NCBI GenBank assembly: GCA_031472005.1
Contig: PZJY01000004.1
Coordinates: 1,958,556-2,022,555, forward strand
Origin: Tetracladium setigerum
Lineage: Eukaryota > Ascomycota > Leotiomycetes > Helotiales
Direction of reading: 5' to 3'
DNA length: 64,000 nucleotides
Below are positions 50,801 through 62,292 of this stretch, one piece after another. How positions within the stretch are numbered: position 1 is the stretch's first letter; each line of letters starts with the position of its first letter. A program made the translations under genes and the position numbers. The notes beneath the pieces are model-generated. The model searched no databases. It was not told where the DNA came from and saw only the letters and a list, made by a program, of their open reading frames with translations.

Positions 50801-52641
50801 ACCCGGCCTGCGTATGTAGAGGATATGATGGGAGTTTATGTTCGCCGGAAGCCATGGTTCCACGAGTGCAGCAATTTCCAATATCACAGCAAGAGCGGCG
50901 ATACGGGAGCTCTTTCAGTTGCGAGAGAGGACTTCGCCAGATTTCTGTCGCATATCTCGGGCGAGAGCACCCATTTTGAAGAGATCAAGGCGAAACGGCA
51001 CTCATTCTTCGTCTCACTAACAATGCCGAATATCTCTGCAGCAGCTGATGTTCTCCCTACTGTTGTCATTGGGTCCGATGCTGTGGAGGTACGAGTCGAT
51101 CTGCTGGAGGACCCAAATTCCACGAATGGCATTCCAACTATCGATTTCCTGAGCGTCCAAATTGCCCATCTGCGATCAGTCGTTCCCCTGCCACTGATAT
51201 TTACTCTACGGACTGTAAGTCAGGGAGGTCGCTTCCCCGATGATGCCCAGAATGAGGCACTTTCACTGTACAAGGCTGCTGTGAGGATGGGCTTGGAATA
51301 TATTGACCTCGAGATTGCGTTTTCCGACGAGCTACTTCAGACCATCACCGAAAACAAAGGATTCTCAAAGATCATTGCCTCTCATCATGATCCCCAAGGT
51401 CAATTGTCCTGGAAGAATGGAGGATGGTCGCAATATTTTAACCGAGCTTTACAATACGGTGATATCATCAAGCTTGTCGGTTCTGCGACGTGCATCGCGG
51501 ACAATTTCGAACTCGCAAAGTTCAAGTCCGCCATGGCCACTGCGCACAACACTCCTTTGATTGCCATTAACATGGGTCCTTTTGGCAAATTGAGTCGAAT
51601 CCTGAACGGATTCATGACCCCAGTTTCCCATCCAGCCCTGCCATTCAAGGCTGCACCAGGGCAGCTATCGGCAGCAGAAATCCGTCAATCATTGTCACTC
51701 CTTGGAGAAATCGAACCTAAATCGCTGTATCTCTTTGGAACACCCATTGCCGCTTCTCGATCACCTGCACTCCACAATACTCTGTTCCAGCAGACCGGCC
51801 TTCCCATCAATACTCTCGCTTGGAGACTGACAACGTCGAAGATGTGAAACAAATCATTCGTGCACCAGAATTCGGGGGTGCTTCCGTTACCATACCTCTC
51901 AAGCTTGATATTATTCCACTGCTCGACGAGATCACAGATGCCGCAAAGCATATTGGAGCTGTCAATACAATCATCCCAGTTCCCGGCCATCCAGGTGGTG
52001 GTGCAAAGCTCATTGGAGAGAATACCGACTATCTCGGCATGACCCATTCCTTGATTTCTGCCTCGTACTCGACCGTAGCTTCAGGGCCGCCGGGAAGCGC
52101 CCTTGTGATAGGCGCTGGTGGTACTGCTCGTGCTGCCATATATGCTCTGAGATCACTTGGCCATTCTCCAATTTATATTGTCTCACGCACACCCACAAAA
52201 CTTTCAACGATGATCCGTTCCTTCCCCGCCGAGTTCAATATCATTCCATTGAGCGATACCGATGAAGCAGAAGAAATCGAAGATCCGCCTCGAGTTGCCA
52301 TTGGGACTATTCCCGCCGACATGCCCATCGAGCAAAACATTAGGGAAGTTCTTGCTACCTTACTCCGACACCCCAAGGCAGATCCCTCGAAGCAAAGAAC
52401 CCTGTTGGAGATGGCCTACAAGCCAAGTCAGACCGCATTAATGCAGATGGCAGAGGATGCTGGGTGGGTTACGATCCCGGGTTTAGAGGTTTTGAGTGCG
52501 CAGGGTTGGTATCAGGTATGTACCTTTTTTTGAATACTGTGGAAAAATTAAACTAACAATACTCACTAGTTTCAAAAATGGACTGGTATTAAGCCATTGT
52601 ATGCCGATGCGAGGGCTGCTGTGATGGGTGATGCGCCGTGA
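47853..52641 (+). CDS. AROM, pentafunctional shikimate-pathway enzyme, with two apparent frameshifts
   Basis: One polypeptide carries five cytosolic steps from DAHP to EPSP. In order: 3-dehydroquinate synthase (residues ~1-390; ALGGGVIGDL, DSSIGGKTAID), EPSP synthase (~405-850; PPGSKSVSNRAL near 412, GNAGTASRF near 489), shikimate kinase (~865-1050; IGMRGAGKTT P-loop), type I dehydroquinase (~1050-1285; ASHHD and the Schiff-base Lys of DIIKLVGSA) and shikimate dehydrogenase (~1290-1578; FGTPIAASRSPALHN, GGASVTIPLK). The last exon, 52570-52641, follows a GT-AG intron after QGWYQ. ATG 47853 needs one extra C in the run 47865-47868 to reach the long frame. A second lost C at 51803-51805 breaks the text between QQTGLP and HQYSRLETDN. 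With both restored it has about 1,578 residues, normal for AROM. Confidence 0.95.
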
Positions 52642-54809
52642 TTTCCGTTCCATTGGTATCAGAGCAGAGAGGCCAAGTTCAAAGCTTGTCTTTCCTTGAA
52701 GGTCACCAACGCCGCACGTTCGAGCCCGGGCTGCGTATTGTGCCGCAAAAATAAGGATTTATCACTCTTAACGGGGCAAGGAATTATGGGGAGGGGAGGG
52801 GGCAATGTTCTGGTTTTTGGACGGGTTAAAAGTTCATTTGGAGCAAAAGTTTAGTGTTGAAGCTAGAGAATACAACATTGTTAGCTCATTGCTACGAGCA
52901 CGAAGTGAATCTATTACTGGGGACAGCTTTTCCCCTTCTTTCCTCTACCAATCTCCACGGAAGTGGCAGGTTAGTCACGGCTTGAGCTAGGCTCCTAATC
53001 AAAGATAAACGAGGAGCATATCGGTCTAGATTTGTCTCAACTTCAAACCTGGGACTAATTCTAGGACATTTTTCTCGTCCAGATGACCCAGTCAGCAAGT
53101 GACAACTGACCAACACGATCAACATCACTCAGCTGTTGCTTGCTAATATGCCCCACCTCTTCCAAGTTTGACAGTAATGTATTACCGTAATTGCAAGAGT
53201 GACAAATGCAGATGCAAAGATGCTATGCAGTGCCTCACCTGTTCGTCGGATCCAAAGGAGCGGATTATTTAACAAATGTTCCTGTGCACACAGCGGTAGG
53301 AAATGTCGGCACTGGAAGGCCATCCAACCACCTGAATTGGCAGTGTTTGCCCTTTCGTGTAGGTGGTTCCGGTGATTCGGATGACGGCGAGTGCGTCAGT
53401 AATTAATGCAGTAGGAGGAGCAAGTAAGCACTCAATTAGATATAAGCTAGATGTAAGTAGGTATGGTGCTTGCTATGAGGCCAGGACGCAGGTCCAGGCA
53501 GAGTTCGTAAATGATTTGTATTATTACCGAGTGTGTCTTTAGTCGAGATAAAGTACGAATTTGGAGATGGAGGGACTTTGAAGGCCCGGTGATTGTTCGC
53601 AACAGTTCGGAATGTTCATGGCAAGGTTGATGTGGTGGAGGCGTGGGTTCGAGTTGTTATACGGAAGAAAATATACGTGGATCAGAGAGAGAAAGGTAAG
53701 TATCCATATTTCCGGAAGAGCTTGTGTTCTCAGGCGAATCAGAAGCCTTGGTGATGCAGTGTTAATTAGCGCAAGAGGAAGTACTGCAAATGCAATATTT
53801 CGGGGGTGCTTCATATCAATACATGTCTTAGAGTTTATCTCAGCTTTGTCGCACTTTCACAATAATGGCGTTCATTTGTTACACAGAGGGAAGAATACGC
53901 TACAAGGGAAATTATATTTCAAGTTCATAGCATCTAATCTAGGTATCATGTCTATCATGCCCATCTTTTCATTCCGTCATAAACATACAAGACATCCCCG
54001 AGAAAACAAGTGTACATGTACAATGATTTTGAACCCCATTTTTCCAATTGTTTCCCACCATGCGTGGGAGCCGTTCAGTCCCAGTCCCAGTCCCAGCCCA
54101 AGTCTAAAATAATCGCTTCAAGACGTCATGAAATAGTCGCTGTTGTACAAGCATAGTAAACGACGCCATAACCCTGTCAGCCGAGGAGAAGAACGAAGAA
54201 ATGTAAAAAAAGGTTTCCAATGATGCACCCGAATGATACCCGGATATAACGATGACGCTGTATTAAACCAATAATGAAGTCTCCATGAAACAAGGCGCCC
54301 GCTCCCAGCAAAACACGAACAAATGACAATAGGAGAAGTTGCAAGACAAGAACAACAAACAAGTCGAGAATAATGGTGTGACCAAAACAGGAATCGGTAG
54401 CATAGAGTTTTGATGCCCGAAGGTGGAGCGAAAGGAGATATTGATGATGATGATGATGATATGATGATGCTGCTGCTGCTGCAATGCCTCCACCAACATC
54501 CGACACACCAGCAGACAACAACAACACCACCACCCACCAGAATCATGAAATGATGTCATTGTGAGACCCGCTCAGCTTGGCGGAGAGCGATTCGTCAATG
54601 CCACGCATCGCCAATCACGCCCTCCCCACTGTGAAAAAGCCGATTTTCATGCAGGGACCACGGATTGCCAAAAGTGGACACGATCGGCAATCCCGTCCCT
54701 TGGGTGTGCATGGAGAAAAATCCATTCTCTCTCAACCTTTCTTTCTGCCGAGCCATCCAAGGAAAACAAAAAACTCAAAACCCGGAATCATGAAAGGACA
54801 AGACCCGCC
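52642..54809. other. Intergenic region between AROM and the C2H2 gene
   Basis: 2.2 kb without a supported gene. Open frames at 53539-53814 and 53612-54112 overlap each other on opposite strands and resemble no protein. A TTGGTATCAGAGC string (52653-52665) resembles a retroelement primer-binding site. A GAT/ATG repeat is at about 54441-54463. The part from about 54118 on is probably the 3' untranslated region of the minus-strand gene. Confidence 0.5.
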
Positions 54810-56780
54810 TCATGATCCCCCGCGGCGCCTTCGGTTCTGCTGGTCCGCAAACTGTGGATGCACAACCCTCATGTGTCGCGTGAGTGCGTCGTTGCGACTG
54901 AATGTCTTCTCTTCGGTACAGATGGGACAGTGCACCTTTTGCTTGCGCGCGTTGTGGATAGTGTCCTCATGGCGAGTAAGATCGTACGGGCGGGAGAAGA
55001 TGGTATTGCAAGGTTTGCCGGTCGAGGGGTTGATTCTCTCGCACTTGTGAGGTCCGGCCTGCGAGTTTCGTAGTGCTTGTGAAGTCATTCCGTTGTCCTC
55101 TCCACTGCCGCCGCCAATGACCGATGCTGAACTTCTGTGACCCTCGCGCTTGTGCCTCTGTAGCTTTGCTGGCGTGTCGAATCGTAGTGTGCACCCGTGA
55201 TATGTGCAGGTATATGTTCCAGTGTCCGCCGACGCTCCAGTGGGCTTTGCGTTGTCCGAAGACTCGGCTGCATATTCGCTGCTGCTGGACTCCATGGAGA
55301 CAAGCGTGGCTGGGAAATCTTCAGTATTACTGGAGAGGTTACTGGTCTGTCGCCTCGAGGCTGGAACGAAGGGGTACTGTTGCGGGACTCGGCGTATCCC
55401 TCCAGGAACAGAAGGGGGCGTGAAGTTGAAGCTGCTCTGCTGTTGAAGTCCTTGTGAAGCAGTTGAGTAGGCTGAAGAACTTGGTCGCCTTGAAGTGGCC
55501 ATGCTACCATAGCTATGTTGAGATGTCGCATCATCAGTATCAATCTGTTCGCGAGTCACCATGTTTGGGTGCTGGTACGTCGGCGACTGCATCTGCTGGT
55601 GCTGCTGTTGAGGTGGGAAGAGTGGTACGTTGCGATCCTCTTCACTCTCATGGTAGACCAGATCCACATCCTTTGGCGAGATAGTGTTAGGAGTGACCCC
55701 GGAAGGTGAGGATCGTTCGATCTGCTGTTGCAGTGCCCGTGCGTCTGCCTCGGCCTTTTGCTGCTCTCGCATATGCGTCGCAGAGTTGAATCGCATGCCT
55801 TGGGACTGAGATGCGAAGCTGTTGCCCACGGGCGCAAGCGGGGAGCCTTGTCGGAAGGGTGACCTGTCTCGCGAGGGAATGGTCAGAGGGATCTGGGTGT
55901 TTGACACGCTCAAGTGCTGATTGTTTGCCGCCTGTAGTCGCTGAGCGAAAATATCATTGTGAGGAGAGACGGTGACAATGGGTGCTGGTATTGAGGGTTG
56001 CGAGGAGGAGGTAAATTGGAAGTTGGGGTTGTAGAGTTCGTCCGAGTAGACATCGGTCATTGTTCTCTCGAGTTTAGGCATCGAGTTTCTGTAGGCTTGG
56101 TCGGGAGAGGGTAAGCAGATGTTCGTCTCAAAATCACCAGTTGGCATCTCACCACTCTTTTGTCTCTCGTCGTCGTATGACGGTGGCGTGGAGGGTGACT
56201 CACGACTTGCCGCCACTGCTATCCTTCGTCCCGGGTGGTGGAATTCGGGGGCAGGCATCAATTCAGATTTGATCTTGGGATTGTCTTGTGACATGCCGAA
56301 GGGCGTGTTGGTGTTTTGGTAGAATTGGTTGTAGAGAAACTGTTCCTGCGACGGGGTGTGTATCGGGGTCAAAGGCTTCGAAGTCGATGAGTGTAGGTCG
56401 TACCATTCATTCTGAATATCTCCTGCCACTTGTGGATTCGAGGTATTCGCGGTATATGGAGAGGATGGGCCCGCCGACCCGGAGCCTAAGGTGGACAGCG
56501 ACGACTCGCGGTGGTGGTGTGCTCGCGTCGTAGAAGTTGGGGTGAGTTGTCCGTATGCCATCGGCGACTGTGCGTGACTCTGGCTGTATTGCTCGGCTTG
56601 GAAGTCGAACAATGGCTGATCAGAGTCGAAGTTGAAGGAGGCACTGAGATCGGATCGAGGGCGAAGGGATTGTGCCTGCTGTGATTGATATTGTTGTTGT
56701 TGATTTTGTTGTTGTTGTTGTGTATGGGAGGTGTTGATGGGGTAGTAGTATGGCGATGGTCGAGGTTGAGGATGAAGCAT
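54810..56780 (-). CDS. C2H2 zinc-finger transcription factor, RPN4-like
   Basis: A 656-residue single-exon protein, probably nuclear. The N-terminal 500 residues are low complexity, rich in Gln, Ser and Pro, starting MLHPQPRPSPYYYP, with Gln runs near residues 20-35. Three fingers are at the C-terminus: CTYHGCTLRFDTPAKLQRH (about 527-550), then CERINPSTGKPCNTIFSRPY (about 580) leading to DLTRHEDTIH, and CPICTEEKTFSRNDALTRH (about 620-640). The pair around FSRPYDLTRH and FSRNDALTRH resembles the finger region of yeast RPN4, activator of proteasome genes; this is from memory and could be a related C2H2 family. The gene is tail-to-tail with AROM and has a 4.3-kb upstream region. Confidence 0.75.
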   Translation of the reverse strand: MLHPQPRPSPYYYPINTSHTQQQQQNQQQQYQSQQAQSLRPRSDLSASFNFDSDQPLFDFQAEQYSQSHAQSPMAYGQLTPTSTTRAHHHRESSLSTLGSGSAGPSSPYTANTSNPQVAGDIQNEWYDLHSSTSKPLTPIHTPSQEQFLYNQFYQNTNTPFGMSQDNPKIKSELMPAPEFHHPGRRIAVAASRESPSTPPSYDDERQKSGEMPTGDFETNICLPSPDQAYRNSMPKLERTMTDVYSDELYNPNFQFTSSSQPSIPAPIVTVSPHNDIFAQRLQAANNQHLSVSNTQIPLTIPSRDRSPFRQGSPLAPVGNSFASQSQGMRFNSATHMREQQKAEADARALQQQIERSSPSGVTPNTISPKDVDLVYHESEEDRNVPLFPPQQQHQQMQSPTYQHPNMVTREQIDTDDATSQHSYGSMATSRRPSSSAYSTASQGLQQQSSFNFTPPSVPGGIRRVPQQYPFVPASRRQTSNLSSNTEDFPATLVSMESSSSEYAAESSDNAKPTGASADTGTYTCTYHGCTLRFDTPAKLQRHKREGHRSSASVIGGGSGEDNGMTSQALRNSQAGPHKCERINPSTGKPCNTIFSRPYDLTRHEDTIHNARKQKVHCPICTEEKTFSRNDALTRHMRVVHPQFADQQNRRRRGGS

Positions 56781-58009
56781 GTTCTGCTAGAAGGTGGTTG
56801 ATGAGGTTGTGTTGAGGTGTGTTGAGAGAGAGGAGGGGCCAAAGTTGAGTTGCGGGGAGGTTCGCCACCTGATATATACTTCTGCTAGTCTCTCGCAATG
56901 CTCGGGAGCTAAGCAGCGCACGACTCGACTCGAATCTTCCAGGAGTGAGTAGTGTGGTATTCGTAATCGGCTTAAGGCTAAGTCATGTGCGTAAATGGTG
57001 GAACTGCGGCCGTAATAATAATAAGGATGATGATGGACGGTGGACTACTGGAATTATGTTCGGACTCGGAGTAGGCTGTTGATGAGATAGTGGTAGTGGT
57101 AGTGTGTGTGTGTGTTGTGGAGATGAAGTAGTAGGGAGGAGTAATTGGAATGATGAGTAGGTAGTAAGTAGGTGGGAGGCGTAATAATATATCGAGGCAT
57201 CCGAAAACCTGAAAAGAAGGTGATATGTGCCGATGGAGAAGAAAGAATGGGCCGGGGGAAGAATTTACCAATGACCAATTACCCAGGTAGGTAACTGTTA
57301 CCTTCCCTCCCCTTCCCTTACCAATTATTACCTGTTGCGGACTCCAGCAACAAGGTGCAGACACGCAAACGTCACATTTACATAAGCAGCCCCGAGCTCA
57401 AGCCCGCTCAGAATGTACCCTCTTTAGGACTAGCGGGGAGCGGGCCATGCGAGAAGGGGGGAGGGGATGGAGGAAGCCAAGATGCGCTAAGGGCTTCTCT
57501 GCATACTCCGTAGAAGAAAAGAAGAAGTTTGGCGAGCATGAAGAAGCAGCCGCTCGACTCAGCCACCGGCAGCCAGCACGGCCAATCACGGCCACCGGAA
57601 AAACAGGGAATGCGCAAGAGAGAAAAAAAAAAGCCAAAAAAAAAGACGAGAGAGAGTGAGGGAGGGCAGGACCTCGGATCTGGCCGGAATCCACAACAGC
57701 AGCACAAACGAGGGACCTGGACCTGGACCAACTCAAAAGCCGATCATTGAGAAAAAGTTTCTTTTTTTAGCACACCCACCCTCCAACCAACATTCTTCAT
57801 CATCACTCATTCATTACCTACTGCAGTACTCCGTAAGCCTATTAGGTATTATTGTTGAGGACCTTCTGGAAAAGATGGACGTCCAGAACACGACCGGCCA
57901 CCAGCCAGCACATCAAGTGACAACAAACAGCAAGGACGGTCGCTTAACAATACATACATGCTTCGTAGGTAATCAATCAGAAGGGAAACAGCAGCTTCAC
58001 CAGCGTGGC

Positions 58010-58045
<36 letters not shown>

Positions 58046-61000
58046 GGCAGCATGGAATCATTCACTCATGCTGGCCTTACAGTACAGTAGTAGTTGGTAC
58101 GGTACCTTAGATAGATCTGCCAGGCTAATCATGCGAAAACAAGTAAGTGATATGCAGAGAAGAACCAGCTGGGCATCCCAAGGCCGTAAAGTTAATCACC
58201 ATCAGCAGCATCTCATCCCCTTTCTGAAACACGGTAAATAGAATCGGCAACAATAGAAGAAGCAGCAGCAGAGGAGGGAGAAGAAGAAGCAGAGGACATG
58301 AAGAATGATAGGTAATGAAGGTCGGGATGGCTGGACTACTGGCCCTCCCTCTCGCGAACTCTTTCGCTGCATCACAGTCATCAAGGAGAGCTGCCCGAGA
58401 AGCCGAGGATAGAGCGAGCGAGCGAGCAGCGGCAGGCAGCGGAAGCCAAAACAGACAGACGCAGCAGAAGCAGTAGCAGAAGGGCAAAGGGAAGAGAATT
58501 CGGATGAATCAAGAATGATAAATGCTTCGTAACTCTCTCGCAAGCATGATTACAGTTGGTAGATTATTGATAGACACTCGTCACGGCGGAAGATGAGAAG
58601 AGGAGGAGGAGGAGGAGGAGTGGAAAGAGAGATTGGGAGGGACATGGAAGAGCTGTGAGCGACAACACGTAAGCAAGACGACCGGCTGCCACTCTCGCTC
58701 GGCACGAGTTAAAAGAGTTACCTACGACTCTACTACTTACGGATCTACGAGGTACCTAGTTACCTAGATAGACTGACTACTACTGGGTGAAGGGAGAAGC
58801 AGGAGAAGGAGAAGGAGAGGGAGTGGAGAGGGAGAGGGAGCAGCTCTACATTGATCTACATTAGTGTACAGTACAGTACCACCTCTAAACAGCATCTACT
58901 ATGTGATTATTATTATTATTACAAGTGTGCCTACGACTTACCTCCTACTACCTCCTACTATCTATCTACCATTTTTACAATACTACAGTCTACAGTAGCG
59001 TGCATTACTATTACTGTCAAGCGTCACAGAAGGATTCTGTGCTCGTCGCTTCAAGCTGAGTCATTTCGAGGTACGATGATACGATCTGACTGACCGTGGT
59101 GACCGACCAACCGACCGACCGCCCACGCACACGAAGACGAGGAGATACGAGCGTAAGGCGGGTAAGGTACTGTGCCTTAGTGCAGGTACTCCGTACTACC
59201 TGTAAGTACTGCTGCGAGGATGGTAATCTTACAGTATTTGACATATTCTCGACCTCGTAGTAGTGAGTAATAATTGGTAATTCTCGGACTTAGGCAAGCA
59301 GTCGGTCGGCCTGAGCTCCGGAATTAGCATCGAGAGAGGTCTCCGGTCCGCAAAGATACTTGGGTAGACAAGACAGACTTCAGCTATCATTGTTATCTAC
59401 GGTGTAGTAGAGAGTAGTAGGTACTGCACTGCTTCGACATCGAATACTCCCACTACTACTCCCGAGTCAAGGTTGGAGGATTTTTCTGGAAGAAGGGGCA
59501 TGGTGCATGGTTTGGAGAAAGAAGGTTGGAAAGGTTAACCCAAATTCAAGGTTCATACTACTGTAAGATCACTGTAAGTGCGTATAGCGATCTTAGAGTA
59601 GTAACGCCGTCAAACGCCAGACAACGGTCCGGCCGGTGGAGGACAGCTGAAGAGCAGCAACATCACAAACATCACACATACTGTACCGAGTCTCGAGCGA
59701 GTCTGCACTGCATGCACCAAGCAGTCCCGTCCACCCGACCATCTGCAACATGCCGATTATGAGTATCATTATTATGATTATCATTATTAAAGGGAGGAGC
59801 AGCCATAGCATGGACTGGACTGGACGGGATGGGTATGAGAGGATGGAGATCCGTGAAACCATAGGGCTGGGATTTCAGCATGGCTAATAAGGTACGTACC
59901 CACCCCTACTACACCACATGGCCGGAAGCACCAGCCAGTTTGAGCATCTCCGCATGTCGATCCGTGTGGGACTGACCACAGTATGGAGTACTACTACTGG
60001 AAGTTGGTTTTGGTGTTGGTGTTGGTGGGTGCGGAATTCCATGCGCAAAGTGTGGCTGATGACAGCCTCCACATGAAATATCTGCGGGAGTGTACCTCGG
60101 ACAAGCCGCGTGTGAGACAAGGAGGAGTCAGTAGTAGGTAGTGAGTGGGACAGCGAAGAAGGGACAAGGAAAAAAACCAAAAAAAGACGAGAGGAAAAAA
60201 AGCCACATGTGGTGAAGAACGGCGATGTGGGAGACTGAGCTGCTGCTTTCGGAAAAGGAGAGCGAGCAGGTTCACTATTTTGACTATTATTATTATTATT
60301 GTTATTATTATTATTATTGCTCGCTCTCCTCTTGTCTGTACAGTAAGTAGTAAGTAGCATTATGGCACGACCGAGAGACAACGACAACGACTTACAGCAG
60401 CTGAACACCACACAAACTCTACTACTTCATCCCTCGCATGGATACAGTAAGGTGGGACGAGTACGAGTAAGGTATTCTTTATTTTACAGTACCCCAGGTG
60501 AGCTGTGCTGCACTGTCTTTGCACACTATACAATTGCCGTCGTGCATCACCACCACGCACGCACCATTTACAGTACTCCGGCTCTCTCTCTCCATCATTA
60601 CTGTAAAGTACCGGATTGCAAATGTTCATTTTCCGATCGTGAGCTGATGGCTTTTGCACTTTTCCCTCCCTTCGTATACCATACCATACCACACCCCAGA
60701 GTGGTTGATGCCTGACCCATACTGTACTACATGTACTCCGTACCAAACACCGCGAGGAATGAATTCTGTGGAATCTAGACTCAATAACTCGTAAAGCATT
60801 GGCAGCAGCATGGCATATCCATAATATGCAATACAAAACCATACTCGAGTAGGTACTCAGTTGGCAAATCTAAAATTTTAGCTTTTTCGTCTTCCTTCGT
60901 GAAGGGTTCATGGAAAATACGACGGAGACGACAAGCATGATCTTTAGCCCGGACTTCCTCCTTGTATGGTCCACGTGACTTGGCGATGCTTGAAGAATTG

Positions 61001-61081
61001 TGGATGTGACGAGGGTGCATCGAGCGCATTTTGTTACCTAGCATTACTGCTGAAAACCTCCAACTTTATTGAGCTGCCATA
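56781..61081. other. Long low-complexity intergenic region upstream of the C2H2 gene
   Basis: 4.3 kb with no frame that I support as coding. It contains GT then GA dinucleotide runs (about 58007-58046), GGAGGA purine tracts (near 58598-58620 and 58795-58840), ATT/TTA runs (near 58907-58920 and 60280-60318) and TACTCCGTA at 57504, 57827, 59187 and 60734. A CT-rich pattern and short inverted TACCTA/TAGGTA pairs recur. The part next to 56780 should hold the promoter and 5' leader of the transcription factor, and the far end that of the NDUFAF2-like gene. Confidence 0.6.
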
Positions 61082-61782
61082 ATGAGTCCCACACAACCCA
61101 GTGCTTTGCGACAAGCGTGGTACAGGTGGAAAGCCCTCAAGCTACCATGGCGTAAACGATTTCTCGTCGGTTCGTGCACTTTCCCTCCATCCATGTGCAG
61201 CAGCAGCAGTCATCGTCCAACACTACTGACCCTCGCTCGCTCCCTCCTCCCACAGGCCTCGACCTCCAAGGTAACACGTACTGGGAATTCAAAGATGCCA
61301 TAACCGCCGGCCGCATGCGCCGTATCGTGCAATACCCGCCCGGCACCCACCACAGCGATCTCAAGTTAACACCGCAATGGCATCAATGGCTCCGCCATAC
61401 CCGTTTCGAGCCGCCCTCCCTGACCGAGCAGAGTCTGGACTTGGTGAGGTTGGCTCAGTTGAAGGTTTTGGCCGCGAAGGCGGATGCGAGGTGGGCTGCG
61501 AAGGAGAGTTATCTGGCCCAGCCGGACGAGAGGCCGTTGCTGGGGGTGCATCGGGATGCAAGTGCTGAGGATGGAGAAGTCGGAAAGGACGTGGCAGAGG
61601 ATATGGTGACTACAAATCCAAATTCGGTGCCTCGAGAGATCTTGCCGTCAGAGGAAAGGCATACCGGAAAGTTGGACGATCAGTCGGAGAAAAAGGATCC
61701 CTGGAAAGTAGCGAGGGGAGGTCCTAGTGAAGAGTGGCAACCAGCAGCATGGGGTGGTGAGGTTGCTCCTCGAAAGCGGTGA
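61082..61782 (+). CDS. NDUFAF2-like complex I assembly factor (B17.2L/mimitin family)
   Basis: Mitochondrial protein related to the complex I subunit NDUFA12; family members help assemble NADH:ubiquinone oxidoreductase. Exons 61082-61169 and 61256-61782 give 204 residues. The core pattern follows the splice: RKRFLVG then LDLQGNTYWEFKD, RRIVQYPPGTHHSD and PQWHQWLRHTRFEPPS, which is the family signature. The C-terminal half is charged and disordered, ending AAWGGEVAPRKR. No strong targeting peptide is seen beyond the basic N-terminal stretch. The intron is 86 bp, GT-AG, with a pyrimidine-rich end. It is convergent with the next gene. Confidence 0.85.
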
Positions 61783-62292
61783 TGACCAAGAATGGACCAC
61801 ATACCACCTGAGATTGGAGCCTGGGAAAGAGTAAGAGGGCCCGAAGAAACAGATCTTTACCGTGGATGCCACGGCCGAAAGTGGTCCGCATGTATGTCAG
61901 TCTCTGACCAGAGCTGGGTGGAAAGAGAACGATTGAACTGCATCCCCTTTGGTCTCGGGATGATTTTCTTCTTACTAGGGATGAGGAAGATATCTTCAAA
62001 AGGCCTCGGGTTGTAGACGAATCGGGTCAATCTGAAGGATACTTTGATTCTTGCTTTGTCTGGCAGGATGGTCTCCATGACGACTGTATGTTACCTGTAT
62101 TGTAAATGAATCATACCGTAGAATCATAATGTAGAATAACACGTCCCTCGCAATCTAATTAGACAGAGGGTGTACTCATACTCCAAATTCCTGTGAACTT
62201 GTTCCTCTAAACAAGTGATCGTCGTCGATTCCCATTGCCATTCAATTCAATACTTCTTCATAAACGTCATCAATTTATTCAATATAGCCCAT
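61783..62292. other. Convergent 3' region
   Basis: 510 bp between the stop codons of two converging genes. An open frame reading on the plus strand at 61792-62016 is short and without resemblance. Nothing else is seen. Confidence 0.5.

Noticed and set aside
52650..52740. Possible tRNA gene (GTTCGAGCCCGGGC box B-like string)
   Set aside because: No matching A box, anticodon arm or acceptor pairing could be found around it.
53612..54112. 166-codon plus-strand frame downstream of AROM
   Set aside because: No recognisable domain, a repetitive Ser-Pro end, and overlap by other frames in a region that fits untranslated DNA.
57656..58090. 144-codon frame in the long upstream region
   Set aside because: It includes the GT/GA dinucleotide run (VCVCEREREREG) and has no protein-like composition.
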